Shown piece by piece: positions 28,578 through 36,734 of a stretch of DNA of 64,000 nt; position 1 is the stretch's first letter; each line of letters begins with the position of its first letter. The position numbers were made by a program, and so were the translations under genes. The stretch covers positions 372,001-436,000 of the forward strand of contig NZ_JAPJBQ010000002.1 of assembly GCF_026421305.1 (NCBI RefSeq), given 5' to 3'. The notes under the pieces are model-generated. The model made no database searches. It saw only the letters and a list, made by a program, of their open reading frames with translations, and was not told the origin of the DNA. The DNA is from Dyella silvae. GTDB taxonomy: Bacteria; Pseudomonadota; Gammaproteobacteria; Xanthomonadales; Rhodanobacteraceae.

Positions 28578-29402
28578 GTGACCGAACAACGCAGCTCCAC
28601 TGACCATTACCCTCAGCGTATCGTCTGCCTCACCGAAGAGCCTACCGAAGTGCTGTACGCGCTCGGTGAAGAGCATCGCATCGTCGGCATTTCAGGTTTC
28701 ACTGTGCGCCCGCCAAGGGCACGCAAGGAAAAGCCTAAGGTCTCGGCATTCACCAGTGCGAAGATCGATGAGATTCTGAAATTGCAGCCGGATTTCGTCA
28801 TCGGCTTCTCCGATATCCAGGCGGATATTGCGCGGGAGCTGATCAAGGCTGGCGTGGAAGTGTGGATCAGCAACCATCGCAGCGTGGACGGCATCCTTGC
28901 GTATATCCGCCGTCTCGGCGCCATGGTGGGCGCGGCCGACAAGGCGGAAGCCTATGCGCAGAAGGCTGAGCAGCACATCGCTCAGATCCAGGCTGCCGCG
29001 GCGAAATTTGATCGGCGCCCGAAGGTGTATTTCGAGGAGTGGGACGAGCCGCTGATCGTAGGCATCCGCTGGGTCGCGGAGTTGGTGCGCATCGCTGGCG
29101 GTGAGGATGTGTTTCCGCAGATGTCGGGCGAGTCGCTGGCCAAGCACCGCATTCTGGAAGATGCGGGCGAGGTGGTGCGTGCTGCACCGGACATCATTCT
29201 TGGTTCGTGGTGCGGGAAGCGCTTTCGTCCGGAGCGGGTCGCGGCGCGTGTGGGTTGGGATGCGATTCCTGCCGTGCGCAGCGGCGATCTTTATGAGATC
29301 AAGTCGCCGATCATTTTGCAGCCGGGGCCGGCGGCGTTGTTCGACGGACTCGAGGCGATGCATGCGATTTTTGCGGAGTGGGATGAGAAGCAGCGTGGGT
29401 GA
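28578..29402 (+). CDS. BtuF-like periplasmic-binding-fold protein lacking a signal peptide
   Basis: 274 residues from GTG 28578. Peripla_BP_2 fold: IVCLTEEPTEVLYALGEEHRIVGIS, LQPDFVIGFSD, the long connecting helix with SVDGILAYIRRLG, and C-terminal AAPDIILGSWCGKRFRP. This is the cobalamin/ferric-siderophore binding class (BtuF, FhuD), but no signal peptide or lipobox is visible, so the product would stay in the cytoplasm. The Trp/Tyr needed for cobalamin binding cannot be judged. No BtuC/D is adjacent. Close to a vitamin-cofactor gene pair. Confidence 0.8.
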   Translation: MTEQRSSTDHYPQRIVCLTEEPTEVLYALGEEHRIVGISGFTVRPPRARKEKPKVSAFTSAKIDEILKLQPDFVIGFSDIQADIARELIKAGVEVWISNHRSVDGILAYIRRLGAMVGAADKAEAYAQKAEQHIAQIQAAAAKFDRRPKVYFEEWDEPLIVGIRWVAELVRIAGGEDVFPQMSGESLAKHRILEDAGEVVRAAPDIILGSWCGKRFRPERVAARVGWDAIPAVRSGDLYEIKSPIILQPGPAALFDGLEAMHAIFAEWDEKQRG

Positions 29403-29470
29403 TTGTTGTTCTTGCCACGCTGTTGGGTGAGTGATCGCGATGTAGGCAGGTTGTGCGAGGCGCGCTTCTA

Positions 29471-29529
29471 CTCCCTCTCCCCTCCGGGGAGAGGGTTGGG
29501 GTGAGGGGCGGGTGCTCGCGGTGGCGTTT
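29471..29529 (+). repeat. REP-A copy at left of island 2
   Basis: CTCCCTCTCCCC to GTGGCGTTT, same module as 11567-11625. It is followed directly by the left arm of the second island. Confidence 0.85.
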
Positions 29530-29843
29530 CTATCCCTCACCTTTGTTCTTTCGCCCTTATTGACGGTGCGGCGACCTGGCTCGCCTGCGGCGGGCTTCCG
29601 AACCGCTGCCGCGGTCCGGGTCACTTCTCTTTGCGTGGCCAAAGAGAAGTAACCAAGAGAAAGGCCACCCCGATGGCGCGCCTTCCGGGCTGATAGCCCG
29701 GAAGGTACGCGGGCGGGTTACGGGGTTTTTCGACAGGGCTTCCTGCCCTGACGAAAAACTGGCCGGCATCCCTGCCGGCCACCCTGCGGGCTATTCCTCC
29801 ACCCGCCCGCCGCGCCATAGGGGCCCGGAGGTCAAGAGCGAAA

Positions 29844-29909
<66 letters not shown>

Positions 29910-29968
29910 GCGGCGCGCGGCGCACACCAGAAGCGGCACCCGTGGTTTCCCTACACCTATGGTTCCCT

Positions 29969-30049
29969 TGTAGGAGCGCACTTGTGCGCGGCCGCAGCGT
30001 TTCGTCGTTGCCGCTCCGTCGGCTGGTCGCGCACAAGTGCGCTCCTACA
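29969..30049. repeat. REP-C inverted pair inside island 2
   Basis: TGTAGGAGCGCACTTGTGCG at the left and its inverted partner CGCACAAGTGCGCTCCTACA at the right, separated by about 30 bp. Appears to be an insertion of one repeat type into the centre of another. Confidence 0.85.
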
Positions 30050-30389
30050 GAAAAGACGCGTGACGAATGGCGATGCGATGTGCCGCGCCAGCGGCACGAG
30101 CCTTTGCGCTTTTGATCTGTGGGGCCCCTGTGCGGCGGTGAGGGTTGGACGATCAGGCCCGCAGGGGGATCGGCATGGATGCCGATCCCTTTTCGTCAGG
30201 GCAGGAAGCCCTGTCGAAAAGCCCGGCCAACCCTCACGGACTTGCCGGGCTACCAGCCCGGCAAGCGCCAAGCGGGGTGCCTTTTCTCTTGGTTACTTCT
30301 CTTTGGGCAAGCAAAGAGAAGTGACCCGGCCTCCGGCAGGAGGTCGGAAGCCCGCCGCAGGCGAGCCAGGTCGCGGGAACGGCCACAAG

Positions 30390-30465
30390 AGCGAAAGGCA
30401 CTGGATGACCAGCCTTCGGCTGTTGTGAAGCGCTTCCTGCCTTCGCAGGGACGAAGATGCCCAGT
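30390..30465 (-). repeat. REP-B copy (inverted)
   Basis: Contains CACTGGATGACCAGCCTTCG and TTGTGAAGCGCTTCCTGCC, the reverse of the 11637-11700 copy. It closes the second island on the right side. Confidence 0.75.
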
Positions 30466-30728
30466 GCGGATGGTGGAAAATAATCGGTAAATCAGTCGAT
30501 TACATCGGCACACCTAAAGCCCTATACGGAATACGGACACAGGTACGGAAACATTCTTTGCAATCCCGGCCGTAGCTCGAAATGAATCATTGCGAACTGC
30601 GGCGCACAGACAAGGTGCTTGCGTTCGCCCCTTCACGGCGCGACCACCGGTGCGGGCCAACTCACACGCGACTGCGTGGCATCCCGATGAGTGGATCCAT
30701 GTTCGTCGCCGCTTGCGCTGGCTGCAAG

Positions 30729-30965
30729 TCAGAGGGTTCTCGCAATGGCCGTGGCAATGGCCTTGGCCATCCCATGCGCCAGCTCCTGCGTTACCTGGGC
30801 ATCAGTGTCCCCATATCGCTCTGGCATGGCATCGGCGTCCCTTGGAAGGCTGTAGATCGCCCAAGCGCCAACCCAGCCCTCGACTCCCGGCAGGCTCACT
30901 TGCGCCGCCGTGATGCACACCAAAAACCGACTAACGATGAGTTTCTCTTGAGTGACAGAAGCCAT
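30729..30965 (-). CDS. Hypothetical protein (uncertain)
   Basis: 78 residues from ATG 30965; the open frame continues to 31103. The sequence looks protein-like (TQEKLIVSRFLVCITAAQVS; YGDTDAQVTQELAHGMAKA) but no ribosome binding site is clear and no family is recognised. Antisense frames overlap it. It is divergent from the next gene and lies in a region with signs of decay, so it may be a remnant. Confidence 0.35.
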   Translation of the reverse strand: MASVTQEKLIVSRFLVCITAAQVSLPGVEGWVGAWAIYSLPRDADAMPERYGDTDAQVTQELAHGMAKAIATAIARTL

Positions 30966-31092
30966 GCGTGAGCGACCAATTTTGTTGTCTGGCCCAATGG
31001 TCCGCGCTGGTCTCGAAGGGTGCAAGGCGTGGCCATCCTTCATCTGTTCCAGCGAATCGGGCAGTGAGACACCATGGGCGTAGGCTGGCGCC

Positions 31093-31449
31093 ATGAGTCT
31101 CATATGGGTCTGCCCGCCACCAGGTGATGGGAATGTCGTTCTCGCTCAAAGCGCGAGCGGTCACGTCACCCTTGCCACCATCCGTAAGGTTGGCGACGAG
31201 TGGGAGTTCACGTTCGAGCGCGGCGCGCGCAACCCGGGACCTCACAGGGCACTGCACCTGGAGTGGGCAAAGAAGCAGGTCAAGGGTTACTTGCTGCCCC
31301 GCATGAAGCGGCTGGTGCGCGAGGACGAGATACCGCAATTCTGTGGTTACCCGGCGTATGAGAGGCCGTCCATACGAGTTGATGCCAATGGACTTCCTTT
31401 CGTTACGCCGCCTGTGTCGAAGCGACCGGCGCGGCTCAGGTATCGCTGA
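31093..31449 (+). CDS. Hypothetical protein
   Basis: 118 residues. Begins MSLIWVCPPPGDGNVVLAQS and continues with a plausible beta-rich part (GHVTLATIRKVGDEWEFTFE) and a basic helix (EWAKKQVKGYLLPRMKRL). No family recognised; the ribosome binding site is weak. The opposite strand holds a long open frame with low-complexity content that is probably a shadow. Confidence 0.45.
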   Translation: MSLIWVCPPPGDGNVVLAQSASGHVTLATIRKVGDEWEFTFERGARNPGPHRALHLEWAKKQVKGYLLPRMKRLVREDEIPQFCGYPAYERPSIRVDANGLPFVTPPVSKRPARLRYR

Positions 31450-31549
31450 TTGATAAGGCGGTGAGATGGTGCGACTGGCCGCGCGCGCCGCGAGTTGGCA
31501 TGCGTCATACTTTTGCGACGTTTCCACCTTGCACTGGCAGGAGTCGCCC

Positions 31550-31834
31550 ATGGCATCGTCAGGCCCGCAAACGAAGCAGTATCGGGATATCGAGATTCGG
31601 TTTGGATATGACATCGTCACCGACCTCCACTATGCCCATTTCACGTTACCCCCGGCGAAGTTAGGTACGTCTGAGTTTCAGCAGAATGTCCCGACGGGAA
31701 TGGCGGACCCAGTCCCCCAGAATCCATCTCCGGTAAGAGCGTCCACTGAGGCAGATGTCCTCCGTAAGGCACGCGCAGCTATCGACGCCCATCTGGCGGC
31801 CGACGGGGGCCATTCGGGGACGCGGGGTGGATGA
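31550..31834 (+). CDS. Hypothetical small protein
   Basis: 94 residues from ATG 31550, with GCAGGAGTCGCCC as a good ribosome binding site; the same frame is open from 31466. Contains QYRDIEIRFGYDIVTDLHYAHFTLPPA and a helical C-terminus (TEADVLRKARAAIDAHLA). Not recognised. Lies in the accessory region just before an SRAP gene remnant. Confidence 0.5.
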   Translation: MASSGPQTKQYRDIEIRFGYDIVTDLHYAHFTLPPAKLGTSEFQQNVPTGMADPVPQNPSPVRASTEADVLRKARAAIDAHLAADGGHSGTRGG

Positions 31835-31891
31835 AGGCTTATCGGGAGCGGTGAAGGCTTCCGGCGATCCCCAAAGGTTAGCCTCTGGAAC

Positions 31892-32116
31892 ATGTCACCG
31901 GGGGCCGATCACGGTACCGACCTGTTTTCGTTCGCGGCCATCACGGACGAACCGCTGCCGGAAGTCGCGGCGGCTGGCCATGATCGCTGCATCATTCCGA
32001 TTAAAAACGAATGCCTTGATGCCTGGCTAAGCCCCGACCCCAACAACCTCGCAGCCATGTACGCCATTTTGGATGATCGACCGCGCCCGTACTACGAACA
32101 CCGATTAGCCGCCTAA
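31892..32116 (+). pseudogene. SOS response-associated peptidase (SRAP/YedK) remnant, C-terminal part
   Basis: The 74-residue frame reads SFAAITDEPLPEVAAAGHDR, then CIIPIKNECLDAWLSPDP and AILDDRPRPYYEHRLAA, matching the last third of SRAP (HMCES/YedK) proteins, including the His of the HDR element. The catalytic N-terminal Cys2 domain is absent: upstream sequence does not continue the homology in any frame. An ATG at 31892 exists, but the product cannot carry out DNA-protein crosslinking at abasic sites. Probably debris left by rearrangement of the accessory region. Confidence 0.7.
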
Positions 32117-32146
32117 TAGACCTCTACTCGCAGGAGTGCGCTCAAC

Positions 32147-33526
32147 ATGCAGGCATGGAAAGAGAAGTTCGAAGAGGTTGCTCACAAGTGGATCTGCGAT
32201 GGCTACTCATCAGATGTTCGGTTTGTGGCGAGAAAGCAAAATCATTCCGGCAAATTTGAAATCCTTTGCGCCTCGGTGGGTTTCATGCCGTTGCCCCTTG
32301 ATACGCACAAGGAAAGCAGTTTTCAGGTCAACATCGGGGACTACTTCATAGGACAGATCGTCCGCAATGGCGTCACCCAAGACGAGTTGTATGCAATCTT
32401 GAATTCCGCCCTCTCTGGCGAGGTGCAGGCATACGGAATTCAGATGGAGCTGCACGACCGGGAGAACGCATTCGTCTCGGGTGGTTCGCAAGACAACGAA
32501 TGGTTTCAGCTGCTCTCTGCTCGCACGACTTCGCGCTGGAAGGACGACAACCTCCTTCACAAAATCTACGCGCACGATGACGGACTGAGGCGATGCCCGG
32601 TCCCGTTTGATGGAGCAAGTGACCTAATGAACTGGCTTGGATTTCAACACTATCTGAATCAGAACAGCCCCCCAGTGATAGAAATCCATGTTGCCAGCCC
32701 AGTCGACATCTCACTTTCGGATACGAAGCTTGCAGGCGGAAAGCTCAACGTTCAGTTGATTGCACATCCAATGCTCGACACCGACTCAGTGCGCTTGGCC
32801 CTACGCGTGACGCCAGACAAAGGGGTTTCATTGCGTAAGCAACTTGCCAACAAGGTGCGTTGGGGACGTACTAAGAACGGTCGAAGGATTGGAAGAGCCA
32901 CAGTTGCGATGCATTCAGCGGAGGGCGCGCTCCTAATGCTAAGCGTCGACGACAAATACGTTCGACGACACTGGTGGGTTGATCCATCGGCATCGCGAAA
33001 CGAAAGATATCTGGCAGTTCAGCAGTTCGACCCCGAACTAAAAAGAATCAAGCACGGACTTCTTGAAACCGGAGAATCCCAAAAATTCGAATTGGCCGTC
33101 GCGGCATTACTGTACCTGCTTGGCTTCAATCCATGCGTTCAACTAGAAACACAGTCCCCGGATATCGTCGTGATCACGCCTGGCGGTCAGATTGCAATTG
33201 TCGAATGCACCCTAAGAACAGCTGACGTTGCAACAAAGGTCGGCAAGCTCGTTGACCGTCGCGAACAGCTAGCTCGAATATGGGCGGCTACACGAAGAGG
33301 TGCATCCGTACTGTCTATCCTTGTCTGCCAGACTGACCGAAGTCAGGTGAGCGCTACGGATGTTGAGCTTGCCCAGAGCGGCGTCTTACTGATTACGCGG
33401 CAATGGCTATCGAACACACTCATCACACTACGTTCCCCCAACGATCCTGACTTGTTGTATCAGAGCGCAAAGCAACGATTGAGTGACCTGATCAAAGCCA
33501 CAAATACACCCAGGCAAAAGAATTAG
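32147..33526 (+). CDS. Uncharacterised protein with C-terminal PD-(D/E)XK-like nuclease domain
   Basis: 459 residues; CAGGAG lies ten bases before the ATG. The first 300 residues match nothing known to me. The last 150 look like a restriction-endonuclease fold: helix ESQKFELAVAALLYLLGF (310-327), then D339 in SPDIVV, E353 in IAIVECT and a downstream helix with K364/K367. The usual lysine of ExK is threonine here, so activity is uncertain; the nearby lysines could substitute. Base composition is visibly less GC-rich than the core genes. A lone effector, nuclease or defence gene is plausible. Confidence 0.6.
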   Translation: MQAWKEKFEEVAHKWICDGYSSDVRFVARKQNHSGKFEILCASVGFMPLPLDTHKESSFQVNIGDYFIGQIVRNGVTQDELYAILNSALSGEVQAYGIQMELHDRENAFVSGGSQDNEWFQLLSARTTSRWKDDNLLHKIYAHDDGLRRCPVPFDGASDLMNWLGFQHYLNQNSPPVIEIHVASPVDISLSDTKLAGGKLNVQLIAHPMLDTDSVRLALRVTPDKGVSLRKQLANKVRWGRTKNGRRIGRATVAMHSAEGALLMLSVDDKYVRRHWWVDPSASRNERYLAVQQFDPELKRIKHGLLETGESQKFELAVAALLYLLGFNPCVQLETQSPDIVVITPGGQIAIVECTLRTADVATKVGKLVDRREQLARIWAATRRGASVLSILVCQTDRSQVSATDVELAQSGVLLITRQWLSNTLITLRSPNDPDLLYQSAKQRLSDLIKATNTPRQKN

Positions 33527-33730
33527 GAACCTAATTCCCGGTGGGAGACGGCAGTTCGTCTCGTGCCAGCCGATCCCAACTTGCCAGGTCGGCAGCACTC
33601 CATTCTCACTACGGATCAGCTGACCCTGCGCCAAGCCGCGAGTCACCTGGCGTTTGTCGCACCCTTCCCTTCGGGCTAATTCGTGCAAGGTTATGGATTC
33701 GACACTGGGGCTGGATACCTTAGTTGCCAT
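33428..33730 (-). CDS. Small HTH-like protein (paralogue of 43242-43502)
   Basis: 100 residues from ATG 33730; upstream in-frame codons to 33868 show no homology. The core SITLHELARREGCDKRQVTR...GQLIRSENGVLPTWQVGIGWH is shared with the protein at 43242 (ITVKELARREACEPVQIRR...GNLVRDDDGWLDASQVGHGW). The pattern looks like a MerR/excisionase-type DNA-binding helix pair. Its last 99 bp overlap the end of the converging nuclease-like gene. DNA binding is inferred. Confidence 0.55.
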   Translation of the reverse strand: MATKVSSPSVESITLHELARREGCDKRQVTRGLAQGQLIRSENGVLPTWQVGIGWHETNCRLPPGIRFLILLPGCICGFDQVTQSLLCALIQQVRIVGGT

Positions 33731-34008
33731 GCGAACTGTGAGTTCGAACCGTTCCAAAAAAGGGGGGAAATTCCAGAATGCGGGAACAGTGTTAGAAACG
33801 TGCAGCTGGCGTGAAAACGCGGCGCGAATGTCCCGCGTCACGCTAAGGCGTAGGAAGGACCCAAGCATCTAGCAATGTTTGCACGCCTGTGACAATTCGC
33901 CGCTATTAGCGTCTTGCCCCCCTACAAGGGTGGGTAACAGAACGCCCAATGGGCGTACAAATTTGACTTCACACCCGGCGCCGTTGCCTGGGATGAGAGG
34001 TTCATGCA

Positions 34009-34752
34009 ATGAGAAAGATGGTTTTCCGGCGCACGATGGGCGTCTTGGTCCTAGGGTTGGCCGCCATGGGCGCGCATGCGGGCACGGTGAATTGCACCAC
34101 CGCCGCGAGCTATGCGGAAAAATTCATTTGTTCGGATGCGCATGCGGCCGCGTTCGATGCCAATTATGCTGAGCACTTTGCGTTGCTAAAAAGCCACGCG
34201 GCCGACCCGGCCGCCTTTGAGGCAAAAGAGCGCGCGGCGGTGGCGGATCGTAACGCACGCTGCCAAACATCCGCGTGTGTGCTGGATTGGTATATCAGGC
34301 GCAATGGCACGATGGTGGCGGAAGCCTACCCACCCCAAATCCCGCCGCCTCCCGCGCTCGGCACCGCGTCACGCTGGCAAGCATTACCGGGAACCACGCG
34401 AGGCTTTTATGCGCCACCCGACTACGCGGGCGCGCACGCTGCATTGCTGGCACTGCCGGGCACGGCCCCGGGTGCGGTGGTGGTGGGCGTTATGCACATG
34501 GGCGCTCCCTCATGTATGGAAGTCGCCCCGGACGCGGTGAAGGATTTACCTGACGATAAGCTGATCGTGAACGCTGCAACGTATGCATTTAAGGCATCGT
34601 GCATGGGCCGCGATGAAATCTTGGCGCCGGCTGGCGCGGCGGATCGGGAAGGGATGATGCGCGCCGCCCGCACGGGTCGCGTGATGGTCGGTAATGTCAC
34701 CTTTACCACGGTCGGCTTTGACGCCATCGCCACCGCATTGCGGCGGCCGTGA
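34009..34752 (+). CDS. Secreted protein with LprI-like N-terminal cysteine domain
   Basis: 247 residues with a signal peptide (VFRRTMGVLVLGLAAMGAHA). The next 75 residues have the LprI/DUF1311 pattern: C..AASYAEKFIC, A..FDANY, AVADRNARCQTSACVLDWYIRR. The remainder, with GAVVVGVMHMGAPSCMEVAPDAV and VVNAATYAFKASCM, is unassigned and contains two further cysteines. LprI-like proteins are periplasmic lysozyme-inhibitor relatives. The final codons overlap the start of an HTH gene. Lies in the accessory region. Confidence 0.7.
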   Translation: MRKMVFRRTMGVLVLGLAAMGAHAGTVNCTTAASYAEKFICSDAHAAAFDANYAEHFALLKSHAADPAAFEAKERAAVADRNARCQTSACVLDWYIRRNGTMVAEAYPPQIPPPPALGTASRWQALPGTTRGFYAPPDYAGAHAALLALPGTAPGAVVVGVMHMGAPSCMEVAPDAVKDLPDDKLIVNAATYAFKASCMGRDEILAPAGAADREGMMRAARTGRVMVGNVTFTTVGFDAIATALRRP

Positions 34753-34961
34753 GCGCACACACGTACACCCCGGGAAGCCCTGCCGCCGATGCCGTCCGCG
34801 TCACCCGTGAGGGCGTGGGCTTGACGCAAGCGGAAGCGGCCGCCGTGGTCTACGTCAACCTGCGAACGTGGCAAAAATGGGAAGGCGGCGAGCGCACCAT
34901 GTTGCCGGCCGTCTGGGAATTGTTCTTGCTCAAAACGGGCGATCTGACGTTGACGCTATGA
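34749..34961 (+). CDS. Small XRE-type helix-turn-helix protein
   Basis: 70 residues from GTG 34749, sharing four bases with the preceding stop codon (GTGA). TREGVGLTQAEAAAVVYVNLRTWQKWEGGERTM is a classic Cro/CI-type helix-turn-helix, followed by LPAVWELFLLKTGDL. It probably regulates the operon or its neighbours. Translational coupling to a secreted protein gene is unusual. Confidence 0.75.
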   Translation: MSAHTYTPGSPAADAVRVTREGVGLTQAEAAAVVYVNLRTWQKWEGGERTMLPAVWELFLLKTGDLTLTL

Positions 34962-35042
34962 CTCATCAACTATCGAAAGAATACGCATGAATATGATTAC
35001 TCGCTTACCATCTTTCTGCGAAAACCACGACAGGGGGACAAT

Positions 35043-35843
35043 ATGAAGTGGCTACTTGTTATTGCGGCCGCGCTTTGCATGGCGGGCTGCACGAATGGTT
35101 ACGAAAAGTTCTACCGCCCGAACCCAGCCGCAAGTTCAGCCGTAGTAGCCGCCCATCGGGCCAGCCCACCGCCAGCCCAACCAATACTTGACCATACTGG
35201 TTTAGTTGGTGACGCGCTGGTAAAAGCCTATGGGGCGCAAGGCTATGTGGTCCTGGGCTATTCGTCCTTTAACGCCGGTGGGAGTCAATCCGATGCCGGC
35301 GCGTTGGCTCAAGGGCGCGCAGTGGGGGCTGACTTAGTGGTCATTGCCAATCCTGCCTACACGGGCACGCAATCCGCTGTCATTCCAGTAGTGACACCCA
35401 CATCTTCGACTTCGTACAGCAGCGGCACAGCGACTGCCTACGGCACGGGTGGCTCTGCTACAGCGTTCGACAACAGCACAACAACGACGTACGGCACACA
35501 GACCAATTACATCCCCATGCACGTTGACCGCTACGATTTTCTAGCGGTCTATTTGGTGAAGTTCAAAGTCCGGCTTGGCGCTCAAGTCGTCGATTTGTCC
35601 CCGGAGCAACGGCAGGAACTGCAATCGAACCACGGTGTGGCAGTGGTCGGCGTGGTGAATGGCAGTCCTGCTTTTGATGCCGACATTCTGGTCGGAGATT
35701 TGATCATCACGATGGACGGCAGGCCCATTGGCGGCAGCGCCGACTACGCAGCCTTGCTCGATCAAAAGGCGGGGCGGCGCGTTGCCCTCACCATTAATCG
35801 GCATGGCAGTATCTTTGCCAAAGAAGTCACGTTGAATCCGTAA
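35043..35843 (+). CDS. Lipoprotein with C-terminal PDZ domain
   Basis: 266 residues. Lipobox MAGC at 14-17 ends the signal MKWLLVIAAALCMAGC. The middle contains a Ser/Thr/Gly-rich linker (SSTSYSSGTATAYGTGGSA). The PDZ domain at about 200-260 has GVVNGSPAFDADILVGDLIITMDGRPIGG. No protease domain, so it is probably an envelope adaptor. AGGGGGACAAT precedes the ATG. Accessory region, function unknown. Confidence 0.78.
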   Translation: MKWLLVIAAALCMAGCTNGYEKFYRPNPAASSAVVAAHRASPPPAQPILDHTGLVGDALVKAYGAQGYVVLGYSSFNAGGSQSDAGALAQGRAVGADLVVIANPAYTGTQSAVIPVVTPTSSTSYSSGTATAYGTGGSATAFDNSTTTTYGTQTNYIPMHVDRYDFLAVYLVKFKVRLGAQVVDLSPEQRQELQSNHGVAVVGVVNGSPAFDADILVGDLIITMDGRPIGGSADYAALLDQKAGRRVALTINRHGSIFAKEVTLNP

Positions 35844-36242
35844 CTCAAAGCCAGCGCAAAAGAGCCAGCCGGCGGCGGTGCTGAATGACAACCGCCACTG
35901 GCCCATCCAATGAAACGCCCAGGAACCCACACCGACGCGCGGGGAGGGGGAGAAGCGCGCCTACTTGGACGAGGAAGCGCATGCCGATGTGCTCGCGAAC
36001 TTCACGATCGACAACCCCCTTAGGCGCGATGCGCGCTGCCCACTACTCACAGGGGCAACTGACTGGAGCAGATCCGGAACTGCAAATAGTGAACCTTCAA
36101 ATGGTGGTTCATCGCCATTTGGATCGCTTTCGCATTGAGCAGACTTCATCTTCTTTTGCCCCAGCCAACCTTTCTTGGAGTTTGTCGGGTGGGCAAGGGC
36201 GATGAGGCGATTCACATCTTTCGTTTAGGGAAACGCAAGAGA
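35844..36242. other. Non-coding or decayed stretch
   Basis: About 400 bp with no supported gene. A frame near 35945-36020 reads EKRAYLDEEAHADVLANFTI, which looks protein-like but leads quickly to low-complexity sequence and a stop. No repeat or hairpin stands out. Confidence 0.4.
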
Positions 36243-36710
36243 TCAGGAGGTCCTTCCTGACTTGGTGTGTATTTCGCAGGCGACTCCATCTTTCACAACC
36301 ACCGCCGAAATGGCCTTCGCCGAATTGGACGCCAAGGCCGTACATTGGGCCCACTCAGACATAAGTTCAGGCGAGCCAGGCAAGAGGTCCACGGATCGCA
36401 GTTCCTGCAGAATCTGCCCAATGTCTGTCTGTCCCTTTCGAAACCGCGCATCAAGAAAATGCACGACGGCAGAATAAGCCTGATCCATTGCTAAGCCAGT
36501 GGCAGCCCCCGATGGACTACAGTCCGCAAAAGTTTGATCCACCACCGCCTTCCAGTCTTCTTCAATTGCGGCATCGAGTGGCACGCCATCGATCAGTGCC
36601 ATGCTGCCCAAAAGCGAAGGAAGATCATCCCAGCCCAGCTGCTCATGCAAATTGGCGAGAAAAGTCACCATCGCCTTAAATGCAAGTTGCTCGTCCAATA
36701 ACAGCCTCAT
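36243..36710 (-). CDS. Putative Rhs immunity protein with duplicated domain
   Basis: 155 residues, starting 24 bp after the Rhs toxin stop on the same strand, the usual place for its immunity gene. The N-terminal half contains EQLAFKAMVTFLANLHEQL, WDDLPSLLGSM and EDWKAVV; the C-terminal half repeats the pattern as DQAYSAVVHFLDARFR, TDIGQILQELR and SEWAQC. The AFxAMxxFL...DDLxxLLGxM pattern is that of small contact-dependent-inhibition/Rhs immunity proteins, here apparently present twice. Cytoplasmic; its target should be the toxin tail of the Rhs protein. Confidence 0.7.
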   Translation of the reverse strand: MRLLLDEQLAFKAMVTFLANLHEQLGWDDLPSLLGSMALIDGVPLDAAIEEDWKAVVDQTFADCSPSGAATGLAMDQAYSAVVHFLDARFRKGQTDIGQILQELRSVDLLPGSPELMSEWAQCTALASNSAKAISAVVVKDGVACEIHTKSGRTS

Positions 36711-36734
36711 AACTGAAAGCCTTGTGAGTTCATT

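Noticed and set aside
30931-31620. 229-residue minus-strand frame in the accessory region
   Set aside because: Overlaps two better plus-strand candidates and shows no domain or ribosome binding site.
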